From: JASDSY01 sp041441465
Lineage (GTDB): Bacteria; Muiribacteriota; UBA9980
Length of the DNA stretch: 64,000 nucleotides
Direction: 5' to 3'
Assembly (NCBI GenBank): GCA_041441465.1
Contig: JASDSY010000035.1
Location: forward strand, 66,655-130,654
In this document: positions 35,723 through 44,829 of the stretch, one piece after another
Layout: each line of letters begins with the position of its first letter
Numbering within the stretch: position 1 is the stretch's first letter
Made by a program: the position numbers and the translations under genes
The notes under the pieces: generated by a model
The model's input: the letters and a program-made list of their open reading frames with translations, nothing else
Told to the model about the DNA's origin: nothing
The model's database searches: none

Positions 35723-36616
35723 CTAATAGCGCGACGTCGATTCGCTCAAAAGTCTTGTAAAAACAGCAGGAGTTGTAGGGTTAGCGCCCAGCCTCAGCAT
35801 TTCCTTTTCGCCGTAGTAAAATTTAACCCCTTCTTCTACGGGCCTGAAAAGAGTAAATGTAAAATTAGTATTTCTTGTAATTTGAGCAAGTCCGATTGTA
35901 ATCTTATCGGCAGCTGAATTGGCCGTATATTCAAAGCAATTTTTATACGAACTGCTCTGGCTGGTTAATTCGATAGCTGAGCCGCCTTCGACGGCGGTAA
36001 TCTCGGCGTTATCGACACTGAACCTGAAATCGGCTCCGCCTTCGACATTTTTGGCCGTTACAGGGGCTTTTATCTGTATCTCAAGACTCGCATTATAAAT
36101 CAGAGGATTATCCGCGGACGGCGCCACCGTCAATTTAGCGAAGGCAAACGCCGCGCCGGATACTGCGTTAAGGTCGGCACGGCGGTCGGGCATAAAACTA
36201 AGGTTATCCAGCTTAACACTCATAGCCCTGGTGCTCATCCCCCATGGAAATTCGCATGTAACTTCGTTTACCTGGCCGAGTTTTATGTTAATCGGAACGT
36301 TCCACGGCAATTTAGGCATAACCGCGAGATATTTCGGAACAAGATGGCTGACCTCCCTGGGATAATTACCATTGTCGATTGCATATCTCAGGCATGCTTT
36401 TTTTATCTGCTCTAATATTGCCCTGGTTTTTGTTACTTTAGCGTCATTTATACTGCCGCTGTAATATTCCATGGCAAATATAGTCATTATGCCTATAATT
36501 AAAACAGTTATAACCATTTCGGTAAGGGAAAAGCCTCTGTTAAAATGCCGATGCAGCCTTACAGGAACGCGTATTTTTTTTATTTTTCCGGTTGTTTCCG
36601 ACCAATATCGCATCAT
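35723..36616 (-). CDS. type IV pilin/pseudopilin-like protein
   Basis: 297 residues. The prepilin peptidase site is in NRGFSLTEMVITVLIIGIM near residues 26-44, with Gly at -1, Phe at +1 and Glu at +5. A GspG-like segment follows, with LRYAIDNGNYPREVSHLVP. The C-terminal region is beta-rich and unusually long. The leader before the cleavage site is long (about 27 residues) and very basic. It would be processed and assembled by a type II/IV pilus-like machine not encoded in the window. First gene of the group leading to the kinase/regulator pair. Confidence 0.85.
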   Translation of the reverse strand: MMRYWSETTGKIKKIRVPVRLHRHFNRGFSLTEMVITVLIIGIMTIFAMEYYSGSINDAKVTKTRAILEQIKKACLRYAIDNGNYPREVSHLVPKYLAVMPKLPWNVPINIKLGQVNEVTCEFPWGMSTRAMSVKLDNLSFMPDRRADLNAVSGAAFAFAKLTVAPSADNPLIYNASLEIQIKAPVTAKNVEGGADFRFSVDNAEITAVEGGSAIELTSQSSSYKNCFEYTANSAADKITIGLAQITRNTNFTFTLFRPVEEGVKFYYGEKEMLRLGANPTTPAVFTRLLSESTSRY

Positions 36617-36847
36617 ATATTTTCATTGCCTTTCATAGTTTAGCCGGCAGTTTTCACGCATAACGGCTCATTTTAAATTATATCAAACATTAATTTTAAA
36701 GTCAAATCATCGCACTGCAAGACTGAGTTATAATTAAAACAGTTGAATATTAGCAATCAAGCATGGTTGCACATAAATAACTGCCGAAGCATTGTTTTTT
36801 TAGTTATGTTTTGAATAGCAATTTTAGTTATACGCTTATAAACAAAA

Positions 36848-36865
36848 TGCAATAAATTTATTGCA
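36848..36865. promoter_or_regulatory. 18-bp palindrome overlapping the -35 of the QueG-like operon
   Basis: TGCAATAAATTTATTGCA is a perfect palindrome whose right half supplies most of the TTGCAA -35 box. It resembles a dimeric repressor or activator site. It is inside the 363-base divergent gap 36617-36979, which is otherwise unremarkable. Confidence 0.5.
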
Positions 36866-36889
36866 AAATTAGCATTTTTGTTATAAAAT
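36861..36889 (+). promoter_or_regulatory. promoter of the QueG-like/DUF4416/EamA/TPR operon
   Basis: TTGCAA (36861-36866), a 17-base spacer and TAAAAT (36884-36889). The predicted start near 36896 gives a leader of about 85 nt. Confidence 0.45.
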
Positions 36890-36979
36890 ATAATAATAAA
36901 AGTTTCATAAAGCATTAATCGTAATTTAAGCAAAAGCTAAACTGAAACGCATTATAAAATTGTTAGGGGCATTGCAGCA

Positions 36980-37690
36980 ATGATAAGCGAATTAGCACTT
37001 ACCCAAAATTCTGACGATAATTTAAAATCACTTAAAAAATACGCCTTGGACTGCGGGATGTCAAAATTCGGCAGCTGCGCGATAGACGATTCCTTAAAAG
37101 GAACATTCCACCCGGCCCTTCTTGAAAATCCGGCATTTACAAAGATGCAAAACGCCGTCTCGATGGCATTCCATCTTTCAGACGCAGTTTTAGAAGGAAT
37201 ATTTAAGGAGCCGACGCCTTTATACGCCATGCATTATAACCGAGTCAACTCTTTTTTAGACGATACCGCGCTGAAAATCACTTCGATAATCCAGAATTCA
37301 GGCTACAATGCGATGCCGATACCAGCTTCGCAGATAATAGACAAGAGTTCACAGCGCGGCTACCTCAACCATAAGCTTATAGGAAATGCCGCCGGAATTG
37401 GATATATCGGCCGCAACAACCTTCTGGTGTCGCCCGAGTTCGGCTCAAGAATGCGCCTTGTGACAGTACTGACAGACGCGCCGATCGCGGCCACGCCTAA
37501 ATTGGAAATAAATTGCGGCAGCTGCCGTGCATGCATAACCGCCTGCCCGGTCGGCGCCATAGGCGAGTCCGCGGACGATTTCACGCTGCCTAAATGCGTG
37601 GAACAGATATCCAAATACCAGAAAATCATGTTCGTGGCCAAAGGCGTATGCGGTATATGCGTCAAGGCGTGCAGGGGGAATCAAAAATAA
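36980..37690 (+). CDS. short QueG-like (epoxyqueuosine reductase family) 4Fe-4S protein
   Basis: 236 residues. The N-terminal part resembles the DUF1730 region of QueG. Then two cysteine clusters suited to 4Fe-4S binding follow: CGSCRACITACPVGA near residue 175 and GVCGICVKAC near the end. True QueG is usually 310-380 residues and often ends in HEAT repeats, which are absent here, so it may be a shorter relative with a different substrate. AGGGG lies about 10 bases before the ATG. The stop overlaps the next ATG by one base (TAATG). Cytoplasmic. Confidence 0.75.
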   Translation: MISELALTQNSDDNLKSLKKYALDCGMSKFGSCAIDDSLKGTFHPALLENPAFTKMQNAVSMAFHLSDAVLEGIFKEPTPLYAMHYNRVNSFLDDTALKITSIIQNSGYNAMPIPASQIIDKSSQRGYLNHKLIGNAAGIGYIGRNNLLVSPEFGSRMRLVTVLTDAPIAATPKLEINCGSCRACITACPVGAIGESADDFTLPKCVEQISKYQKIMFVAKGVCGICVKACRGNQK

Positions 37691-38211
37691 TGGGCAGCCC
37701 TAAATTTCACGCTCCCGTTAAACTGTTCTACGGAGCGCTGTTCACAAATGAACAAACTCTCAACTCGACGCGCGAAATTTTGACAGATAAGCACGGCGAA
37801 ATAGATATCACGAGCGAAATATACGGTTTCGATTATACCGGCTATTATCAAAAAGAAATGGGCAGTTCGATAAAAAGAATCTTCTTCGGATTCAAAAATT
37901 TTATACAGCCCGAAGAACTCGCCGGCATCAAGATTTTTTCAAACGAAATAGAGTCCGGCAATTTGAATGAAACCGGACGCAGCATCAATCTGGATCCGGG
38001 CTACCTCACGCCGGCCAAAGTAGTCCTGGCCTCGACCAAAGACAACATCCAGCGAATATATATCGGTAACGGAATATATGAAGAAATAACGCTGTATTAT
38101 AAAAATTCTTCGTTCCAGGCATTTGACTGGACGTTCCCGGATTTCCGCGATACTTATATTCCGTTTTTCAATCAGCTGCGCTCGCATTTCAGAAAGCAGT
38201 GCCAGCAATGA
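37690..38211 (+). CDS. DUF4416-like family protein
   Basis: 173 residues, soluble. It begins MGSPKFHAPVKLFYGALFT, close to the usual opening of DUF4416 proteins, and contains GYYQKEMG, INLDPGYLTPAKVVLAS and TFPDFRDTYIPFF, also typical. Function of the family is unknown. The ATG at 37690 shares one base with the upstream stop, and AGGGGG lies upstream; the longer frame from 37594 runs inside the Fe-S gene and is discarded. The stop overlaps the next start as ATGA. Confidence 0.8.
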   Translation: MGSPKFHAPVKLFYGALFTNEQTLNSTREILTDKHGEIDITSEIYGFDYTGYYQKEMGSSIKRIFFGFKNFIQPEELAGIKIFSNEIESGNLNETGRSINLDPGYLTPAKVVLASTKDNIQRIYIGNGIYEEITLYYKNSSFQAFDWTFPDFRDTYIPFFNQLRSHFRKQCQQ

Positions 38212-39239
38212 ACAAAAATTCACCAGCCCCGGCAGCCGTAAACATAAAATTTTACAGCCTCATACTCATCCTCTTGAATGTCGTCTGGGGCGGCACTTAC
38301 GTCGCGTCAAAAATCCCGCTGGCAGAAATTAAACCTTTTACGCTTGCGTTTGTGCGATTCGCCATAGCCAGCGTCGTAATGGTCCCTTTTTTATTTACGC
38401 GCTATAAAAAAGTAAGGCTGAGCCCGCGGGAAGTATGGACCTGCTCCAAACTCGGCGCCGTCGGAATAACGGCGGCATATATTTTCCAGAACGTCGGTTT
38501 GAAATATACGCAGTCAATAAACGCCGCGCTCGAAATAACATGCGAACCTATAATCATTCTCATTTTCGGAGTTTTATTTTTAAAGGAAAAGCTTACAAGC
38601 TCTTTAAAAACCGGAATGTTTTTATCGACGATAGGGGTTTTGTTCATAATTTTGCCGCCCGCCATCGAAGATTCGGCGAAACAATCCGCTGAAGCCGGCG
38701 CCGTTTATTCATCGCTGTTCGGCGATATACTGGTACTTTCATCGGCCGCATGTTCGGCGATTTATACAATAATGGGCCGGAAAATAATACACCGGGTGCC
38801 AAGTTTCGTAGTTTCATCCTACGCATTCATAACCGGCACGATTTTTTTATTTCCGTTCGCGCTGTATGAAAATAATTTTTCAGCGCTCCCGGCGGCATCT
38901 TTTAGAACCTGGGCATGCATTTTATACCTGGCGGTACTCGCCACTTCAATATCTTATTTCGCATGGTACCATATCCTGGAAAAACTTTCCGCGTCATACA
39001 TGAGCATTTTCTTGAACTTGCAGCCTTTATTTGGTATAATCTTCAGCAGCCTAATTCTTTCGGAACCCCTCACAAAATGGCTTTTTATTGGCGGAATACT
39101 TATCATTTCAGGCGTTTATAAAGCCACTCCGCAGGACGGCAATACGGAAGAAGCATCGACGGGAAATGAAATTAAACCTGACGGCAGCATGGAATTAAAA
39201 TATGATTTTAAAAACGGAGTCAGAGAAGTTGAGAATTAG
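38208..39239 (+). CDS. EamA/DMT-superfamily transporter
   Basis: 343 residues with about ten transmembrane helices in two EamA halves; the first half includes VVWGGTYVASKIPLAEIKP and the second AWYHILEKLSASYMSIFLN followed by GIIFSSLILSEPLT, all typical. It is probably a metabolite exporter of the inner membrane; substrate unknown. The ATG at 38208 overlaps the upstream stop (ATGA), which decides the start over the GTG at 38199. The C-terminus is a hydrophilic tail of about 40 residues. Confidence 0.9.
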   Translation: MNKNSPAPAAVNIKFYSLILILLNVVWGGTYVASKIPLAEIKPFTLAFVRFAIASVVMVPFLFTRYKKVRLSPREVWTCSKLGAVGITAAYIFQNVGLKYTQSINAALEITCEPIIILIFGVLFLKEKLTSSLKTGMFLSTIGVLFIILPPAIEDSAKQSAEAGAVYSSLFGDILVLSSAACSAIYTIMGRKIIHRVPSFVVSSYAFITGTIFLFPFALYENNFSALPAASFRTWACILYLAVLATSISYFAWYHILEKLSASYMSIFLNLQPLFGIIFSSLILSEPLTKWLFIGGILIISGVYKATPQDGNTEEASTGNEIKPDGSMELKYDFKNGVREVEN

Positions 39240-40581
39240 ATCATTATTCATAACCACGATATTAATAATATTCAATATTTACGCATTTTCTTCGACCGCG
39301 TTTTCGCAAACGAGCGGCAATACGGCTGCCTCAGATACTGGCCGGCGCGGCTCGCTCACAATCGACTATAAAAAGAAAATCAACCTTCTAAAAAAAGCCG
39401 AAGACTATTTCAAGCAGGGCAATATCACCGAAGCCGAATATTATGTCCACTATGCGCTGAACAACGGATTCGATAAATACGACTGTTATATTTTACTGGC
39501 CGACATATATAAAGCGCAAAATAAATCGAAAGCCGAGGCAGGAGCGCTTACAAACGCCATCGAACATTCGCCTAACGAAAGACTGCGCGATGAGTCGGCA
39601 AAACGCAGGGACGTAATTTTCGCAGAGCTGAAACGTAAAAAAATAAAAGAAGCGGCTGAAATAGTAGCGCTGGACACGCAAAACCCGAGCAAAGTAACTA
39701 AACTCGGCAACATATTTCTTGAAACATCTGAGCCTGACAAGGCAATGATTCAATATAACTATGCTAACTCGCTCCAGAAAAAATCCAAAAGCGGAAAATA
39801 CGGCTTAATAAAAATGTATTTGAAACAAAATCGATTAAACGAAGCGAAAAAATTACTAAAAGAGTATTTCGAGCTAGCGCCGGCCGATACCGGCACGGTA
39901 TATTTACTGGCAAGTTACGGCATAAACATAAACGAAGCCAAAGACCTCGGCTATAACGGCCAGGGTAATTTCGACAGGCGCAAATACAATAAAACTTACG
40001 CTGAATATTATTTTAAGAACGGATATATGCAATATCTGAAAGAAAATTACGAATCGGCTAAGCACAGCATGGACTATGCACTTCAGTACTATACGACCCA
40101 TTCGCGCGCGCACAAATACCTCGGCGAAATTTATTACAGCCAGGGTATGTTCAGCGAAGCATCGCACCATTTGAGGATCGCGTTCGAATATTATCCGACT
40201 GATTATGAAATAGGATTAAAGGCTGCAAAAGCGCTGCTCTTTTCAAATGACAAGGAAAAATCGCGAATTTATCTTGAAAGTCTTTTAAAAATCGACTGCA
40301 CTAATAAAACTTATGCCGAATTGCTCTTAAAATCAGGATTACGAATGTATGATATAGAAAATATGGGATATGTGAATCCAGACAAGCCGCCTGTAAAAAA
40401 GCGCCGGCCAAAATCTGTCAATACCGATAAAAACAAAAAAAATAAAAACGAAGTAAAGAGCATTTTCGAGCTTAACTCTCCGCTGAGCGCTCCTGGAAGC
40501 GGCGGACAGCAGCAGTTGCTGCCTTATTCAGTTTCGCCGACAGGCGGTACTTCTTATCCGCAGCCGGCCGAAAACAAATAA
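39202..40581 (+). CDS. secreted or periplasmic TPR protein
   Basis: 459 residues. A signal-like hydrophobic stretch (SLFITTILIIFNIYAFSSTAFS) lies near the start. TPR-like repeats run from about residue 55 to 370 (for example AEYYFKNGYMQYLKENYESA and HKYLGEIYYSQGMFSEASHH). A Lys-rich, then Gly/Gln/Pro-rich tail ends the protein. The ATG at 39202 overlaps the transporter gene by 38 bases. A TTG at 39229 with GGAG upstream is an equally plausible start and keeps the signal peptide. Last gene of the operon. Confidence 0.8.
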   Translation: MILKTESEKLRIRSLFITTILIIFNIYAFSSTAFSQTSGNTAASDTGRRGSLTIDYKKKINLLKKAEDYFKQGNITEAEYYVHYALNNGFDKYDCYILLADIYKAQNKSKAEAGALTNAIEHSPNERLRDESAKRRDVIFAELKRKKIKEAAEIVALDTQNPSKVTKLGNIFLETSEPDKAMIQYNYANSLQKKSKSGKYGLIKMYLKQNRLNEAKKLLKEYFELAPADTGTVYLLASYGININEAKDLGYNGQGNFDRRKYNKTYAEYYFKNGYMQYLKENYESAKHSMDYALQYYTTHSRAHKYLGEIYYSQGMFSEASHHLRIAFEYYPTDYEIGLKAAKALLFSNDKEKSRIYLESLLKIDCTNKTYAELLLKSGLRMYDIENMGYVNPDKPPVKKRRPKSVNTDKNKKNKNEVKSIFELNSPLSAPGSGGQQQLLPYSVSPTGGTSYPQPAENK

Positions 40582-40593
40582 ATGTAAAGATAA

Positions 40594-42447
40594 TTATTTA
40601 GGAAGAAAATTTTTCACTTTCTCGAAGTTATTTTCACATGCTGCGTTAAAAATTTGTTCTGCGTTAAAAATCGGAAGTTTCATATGTTCCGCTATAACAT
40701 TAATAAATTTCGATCTTAAATTAGCCACAGCAGTTTCATTTTTATTTCTTAATTCCTCTATCATAGTATTAAGTTTTTTTATTTCTTCCTGAATGCTTTT
40801 TTTACAGCTTTCTATGTAATAATAATAAATTTCGCCTAAAATCAATGAATAAACAGGCAAAAATAAAAGCGCGACGCCGCCGCTTAGAAAAGTCATACCG
40901 GAAATTCCGCCGCTGAATACTAATGAATAAATAATTATAAAAACAAAAACCAAAACAAAAGCCATACAGCCGGTTACGGCTTTAACTACCACAAAAATCG
41001 GCATATTTTCCCAGCCGGGAGTTGACGGCAGAAGTTCCTGTTCATAGCTTTTGGTCTGTTCGTTATATTTTTCAATAACCTGCTGCGCCGAAGCGCCAGG
41101 ATACGTATTAAATAACTTATCGAGCCGCGCTTTTAATTCATCTTTTTGACTTATTACACCGTTCAAGTCTTCATTGATAATTTTCAAATCTTCGTTATAT
41201 TTTCCAATTAACCCCATTATATAATCGCGTATTTCAAAAAAAACCTTATTTTCCTTAACTTCTTTTATAAGGGCTTCACATGTTTTTAAGATTTCTCCGG
41301 CCTGCTGTGAAGCAGTCAAAATATCAAATAATGTATTATTTCCGAATTGATTGACAACTTTACCAAAATCATTTTTTACGGTAACGAGCTTGGCCGGAAT
41401 TGTTAAATATTTATTATGCAAGGCCAAATCATCAACATACGCCTCTATTTTTTTAAATACATCCTTAGCGCTTACGCTGAATTCGCTGATTATATTTTCA
41501 AGAGTGCTTTTGCATGGGCCTATATAACTGTTAAATAAGTATTCATATAGTATTTGCAATGCATAAATTTTTTCTTTTTTTATCAATTCCGCCATTAAAT
41601 TTGTAGCATCGGCATAAGAATTTTGGGGCGGCGTCAAAAACGAACACTGAATAAGCGCATATTTTGAAAAAAAACACTCGATGTTGTTAAAATATGCTAT
41701 CGATGTCGTTTGATATGCTTCATTCATCATTTCTTGATTTTGAGTTAATTTACCTATCAGTCTTAAAATTAAGCCAATAAATACAAGACTGTTTATTACA
41801 AGCTGAGGTATTGTAGTAGCTGCAAGCTGTTTGGTCTGTTTAAAAAATTCAAGCGCATTTTTATAATCAGCACGTTCAAAAAAGTATATAAGCGCAAGCT
41901 GATAAGTCGTACAAAAATCAGCGTTATTTTTTTCATAAGATTCCCAGAAATAGCGGAAAGCCTCCTCGATATTATTATTACGATATGATTCTTCCGCTTT
42001 CCTCCTTATGTTGGCGGCAAGCTTGGTACGCGCGTCCTGCGATATATCGGTCCTGTATTTTTTTAGTTCCTCTAAGTTTTCACACATTAAATAAAAACTA
42101 TATTCGGCAAATCCATAATTAGATATCGCATGGATTCGATAAAAATTTTTACCCTTATTTAATTCGTTGGTAAATTGCGATATGATTTCCGGCGCAGTTT
42201 CATTATTTAATATCAATTTAATAATTTCACGTTTTTTTTCTACAAGATTAGCTTCGCTTCCGGCATTGTCTATCGCAGACGCCATTATGAAATTTTCTTC
42301 CAAAAATTGAGGAATTATTGAGCTGGCCAGAAACGAAACCGATGGAAATATTCCGCTGGCTTTGTTAATGGCGCTTTTTATAACATTTTTCTGCGATATG
42401 ATCTGCCTGTACTCGGCCGATTCTTCAATTTTTACGTCAGTAATCAT
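40594..42447 (-). CDS. membrane protein with helical-repeat N-terminus
   Basis: 617 residues. Residues 1-400 are helical with TPR/SEL-like repeats (EEAFRYFWESYEKNNADF). A coiled-coil segment lies around 430-480. Two transmembrane helices at about 495-550 sit around a Gly-rich turn, and a cytoplasmic coiled-coil tail of about 60 residues follows. No signal peptide. Not recognised as a known family. Convergent with the upstream operon (12 bases apart) and monocistronic. Confidence 0.7.
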   Translation of the reverse strand: MITDVKIEESAEYRQIISQKNVIKSAINKASGIFPSVSFLASSIIPQFLEENFIMASAIDNAGSEANLVEKKREIIKLILNNETAPEIISQFTNELNKGKNFYRIHAISNYGFAEYSFYLMCENLEELKKYRTDISQDARTKLAANIRRKAEESYRNNNIEEAFRYFWESYEKNNADFCTTYQLALIYFFERADYKNALEFFKQTKQLAATTIPQLVINSLVFIGLILRLIGKLTQNQEMMNEAYQTTSIAYFNNIECFFSKYALIQCSFLTPPQNSYADATNLMAELIKKEKIYALQILYEYLFNSYIGPCKSTLENIISEFSVSAKDVFKKIEAYVDDLALHNKYLTIPAKLVTVKNDFGKVVNQFGNNTLFDILTASQQAGEILKTCEALIKEVKENKVFFEIRDYIMGLIGKYNEDLKIINEDLNGVISQKDELKARLDKLFNTYPGASAQQVIEKYNEQTKSYEQELLPSTPGWENMPIFVVVKAVTGCMAFVLVFVFIIIYSLVFSGGISGMTFLSGGVALLFLPVYSLILGEIYYYYIESCKKSIQEEIKKLNTMIEELRNKNETAVANLRSKFINVIAEHMKLPIFNAEQIFNAACENNFEKVKNFLPK

Positions 42448-42563
42448 AACAAATCCATTTCTTTTTATTCCGTGCCGCTATTTATTTATAGTATAAATTA
42501 AGTTTAACAATAAAAACCGAGATAAGGCAATATTTTAAAATTTTATTTTAATAATTTTAAAAT

Positions 42564-42593
42564 AAAAAACGGCGCATCATATATAATACGCCG
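42564..42593 (-). terminator. terminator of the pseudopilin/lipoprotein operon
   Basis: On the minus strand a CGGCG/CGCCG stem with an A/T loop is followed directly by six T. It lies 185 bases after the last pilin-like gene. The rest of 42448-42777 is A/T-rich and shows nothing else. Confidence 0.65.
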
Positions 42594-42777
42594 CCGAATA
42601 AATTCATTATAAAAAATATATTTAATTTTTACAACTCCGCAAATACTGCCCGATAATTTTACAGCCTCTGATTTTTCATTTAAACAGCTTTTTAAATAAA
42701 AATATTTAGCCGGGTACCAAACTTATTAATAATAAGTAAAACTTTTTTTACATAAACCGCGGCAGCCGGCAGTAAAT

Positions 42778-43506
42778 TTACTTATTGAAATCTTCAGGAT
42801 TCAACTTTGACATTGGATTATAATTCCAGAAAGGTTCACGATCCTTTGAAGTAATATAGCGTGACCCTATAACGGTATGGGCTTTAATAACGTGTTTACC
42901 ATAAACAGCCTTGATTTCGGCGAAAACGTAGAGACGCCCCTTAAATCCCTGTTTATCGGTATCGGTATAAAAAGTATTAAAATATAAATAGCTTTCGCCA
43001 GCGCTGTTTTTAAACCCTGAAAGAGATGTCGGAAAAACTTTTTCATTCTCGCAGGTATTATTTTTTTGCTCCCATTTTCCGGACCAATTAGATCTTTTAA
43101 CTTTACCGCTGTCTATATCAAAATTATACATAATTTTTTCAATTATAGGCTTACCGTTCGAATCAAATCCGCTAAATTTAGCGAATCTTATTTTATTGCC
43201 GCCGACTTCTTTGCCGTCGAGGCTGAAAGGTGCCTGAATAATAAATTTATCGCCCACGAGGCCGTCAGGAAATACGGCGGAACGCAAATCGCTTTTTAAG
43301 TTTTCAAGGACAATTCGAACCGCGCGCTGCGCTGACAACTCATCGTCTGTAAATTGGTTGGTGTTATAAGAAATTCTGAATAACGACCAAACCGCCATAA
43401 GAAGCATGAACGAAAGCCCCATGACAATAGATAATTCTATGAGAGTAAAACCTTTATATTTTAAAAATATTTTTTTTCGCTTAAACTTTAACATATCCCT
43501 TATCAC
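42778..43506 (-). CDS. pseudopilin (GspJ/PilW-like)
   Basis: 242 residues. Prepilin motif YKGFTLIELSIVMGLS near residues 17-32 with Gly(-1), Phe(+1), Glu(+5), followed by a long beta-rich domain of GspJ/PilW type (RAVRIVLENLKSDLRSA). It is a minor pseudopilin exported and processed by prepilin peptidase. The frame starts at a GTG (43506); the ATG at 43494 (MLKFKRKK) is an alternative, but AAGGG is too close to it. Last gene of the five-gene operon. Confidence 0.85.
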   Translation of the reverse strand: MIRDMLKFKRKKIFLKYKGFTLIELSIVMGLSFMLLMAVWSLFRISYNTNQFTDDELSAQRAVRIVLENLKSDLRSAVFPDGLVGDKFIIQAPFSLDGKEVGGNKIRFAKFSGFDSNGKPIIEKIMYNFDIDSGKVKRSNWSGKWEQKNNTCENEKVFPTSLSGFKNSAGESYLYFNTFYTDTDKQGFKGRLYVFAEIKAVYGKHVIKAHTVIGSRYITSKDREPFWNYNPMSKLNPEDFNK

Positions 43507-43537
43507 TACTTAAATTTTTCTTTATATCCGTATATAG

Positions 43538-44065
43538 TTAATTTCCAAGATATATATTTTCATTCGGCACCAGGGCAAATAATTTTACCGGCGCCCGCGA
43601 CGGTATCTTACGCCCTAATTTATCTGCCCAGTAAACCTTTATTTGGATTTCAACATAGGCAAATTCTTTTCCGCGCGGCGTTTTATGCTCCTCGCGCGGC
43701 GTAATTTCAAGTTCCCTGCAAAACCTTACGGTATCCGATGCCGCCGGAAACTTTCCCATAAAGTTCCTTTCCATATACTCCATTATATCTTTCTCATCCA
43801 TCTTGCTTTTAAGGCCAAACGCTGGGTTTTCAAGGCATATAGAATCAAACGGCTTATTTTTCAATAATTCGAGAAGTTCCGACGCCACATTTACAGCCGA
43901 AGTCAGATCGCCGCTCGAAAGGCTGGCGCGTGCCGAGAATTGAAAAACATTATATAACGGCCACATCAAAAATGCGACGAGCACCATAGCTACAAGCAAT
44001 TCGATAAACGTCATGCCTTTTTTTAAATTTAATTTTTTCAGTTTTTTAATCATTAAACAAATCAT
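43538..44065 (-). CDS. pseudopilin (GspI/PilV-like)
   Basis: 175 residues. Prepilin motif KKGMTFIELLVAMVLVAF near residues 16-33, with Gly at -1, Met at +1 and Glu at +5. A short C-terminal domain follows. GGGA lies eight bases before the ATG at 44065. It lies between a TPR lipoprotein gene (21 bases upstream) and the GspJ-like gene (31 bases downstream). Confidence 0.85.
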   Translation of the reverse strand: MICLMIKKLKKLNLKKGMTFIELLVAMVLVAFLMWPLYNVFQFSARASLSSGDLTSAVNVASELLELLKNKPFDSICLENPAFGLKSKMDEKDIMEYMERNFMGKFPAASDTVRFCRELEITPREEHKTPRGKEFAYVEIQIKVYWADKLGRKIPSRAPVKLFALVPNENIYLGN

Positions 44066-44086
44066 TATTATTTCCCAGCCAAACTA

Positions 44087-44809
44087 TTATTCTCTTCCAA
44101 TAGGAGTAGTCCAAGCATTGCTCTGCTGCTTCAGCAGTTCAACAGAAATTTTCTGCGAATTTATCGAAGCTTCGCCTGCCGACGAAGTATCGCCTTTTCT
44201 GTCGTAAATATTCGACTTCATAACCGCGACACGCTGCTTTATATATATATTAGAATCCGCTTTAGACGATTTTTCTAACGAATTCAAAAGTGTTAATGCC
44301 TCATCTTCGCGCTTATCCACAAGCAGCGAATAAACTTTTTTTATCTCGTCATCATTTTTAGCTTCACGTTTTTTTATTGTCAGGTCACAATTAAGAGCGC
44401 GCCGTTTGATATATTCATTAGAGCTTGAGTTCGCTGAAGAATAATATTTCATGGCTTCCTCATAATCGCCTTCGGCGAATAACTTTTCAGCGGTAACAAA
44501 AGATTTATTTCTTAGCGCGCGTTTCCCGTCATACTCCAATTTTTCGAGGTCTTTATTTTTTTCGCCTTTGATATTTAAACCGCTATAATATGTTTTTTCG
44601 GATTTTTCATTATCAACGAGGCTTTTTCTGCGTAATTTATCGTCCTCGGAATCCGACTCGTAAGTCCTGCTTTTCTCGGCTTCCGGAACGAAATCGTTTT
44701 TTTTCCCGCAAGAACAGCCGGAAATAGCAAACAGGCTTAATATACCTGCAATAACAGCAATTAACCGAATATTTATTTTTTTACTAATTTCAGAGTTATT
44801 TATTTCCAT
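44087..44809 (-). CDS. TPR-containing lipoprotein
   Basis: 240 residues. A signal segment ends in LFAISGC, a good lipobox, and the mature start CSCGKKNDFVPE resembles that of the other lipoprotein of this operon (CGSSGKKVDFMPE). A TPR-like region follows (FAEGDYEEAMKYYSSANSSS). It could act as the pilotin or assembly lipoprotein of the pseudopilus system. AGGA lies upstream of the ATG. Confidence 0.8.
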   Translation of the reverse strand: MEINNSEISKKINIRLIAVIAGILSLFAISGCSCGKKNDFVPEAEKSRTYESDSEDDKLRRKSLVDNEKSEKTYYSGLNIKGEKNKDLEKLEYDGKRALRNKSFVTAEKLFAEGDYEEAMKYYSSANSSSNEYIKRRALNCDLTIKKREAKNDDEIKKVYSLLVDKREDEALTLLNSLEKSSKADSNIYIKQRVAVMKSNIYDRKGDTSSAGEASINSQKISVELLKQQSNAWTTPIGRE

Positions 44810-44829
44810 AATTAATTCCTATCTTTTAT

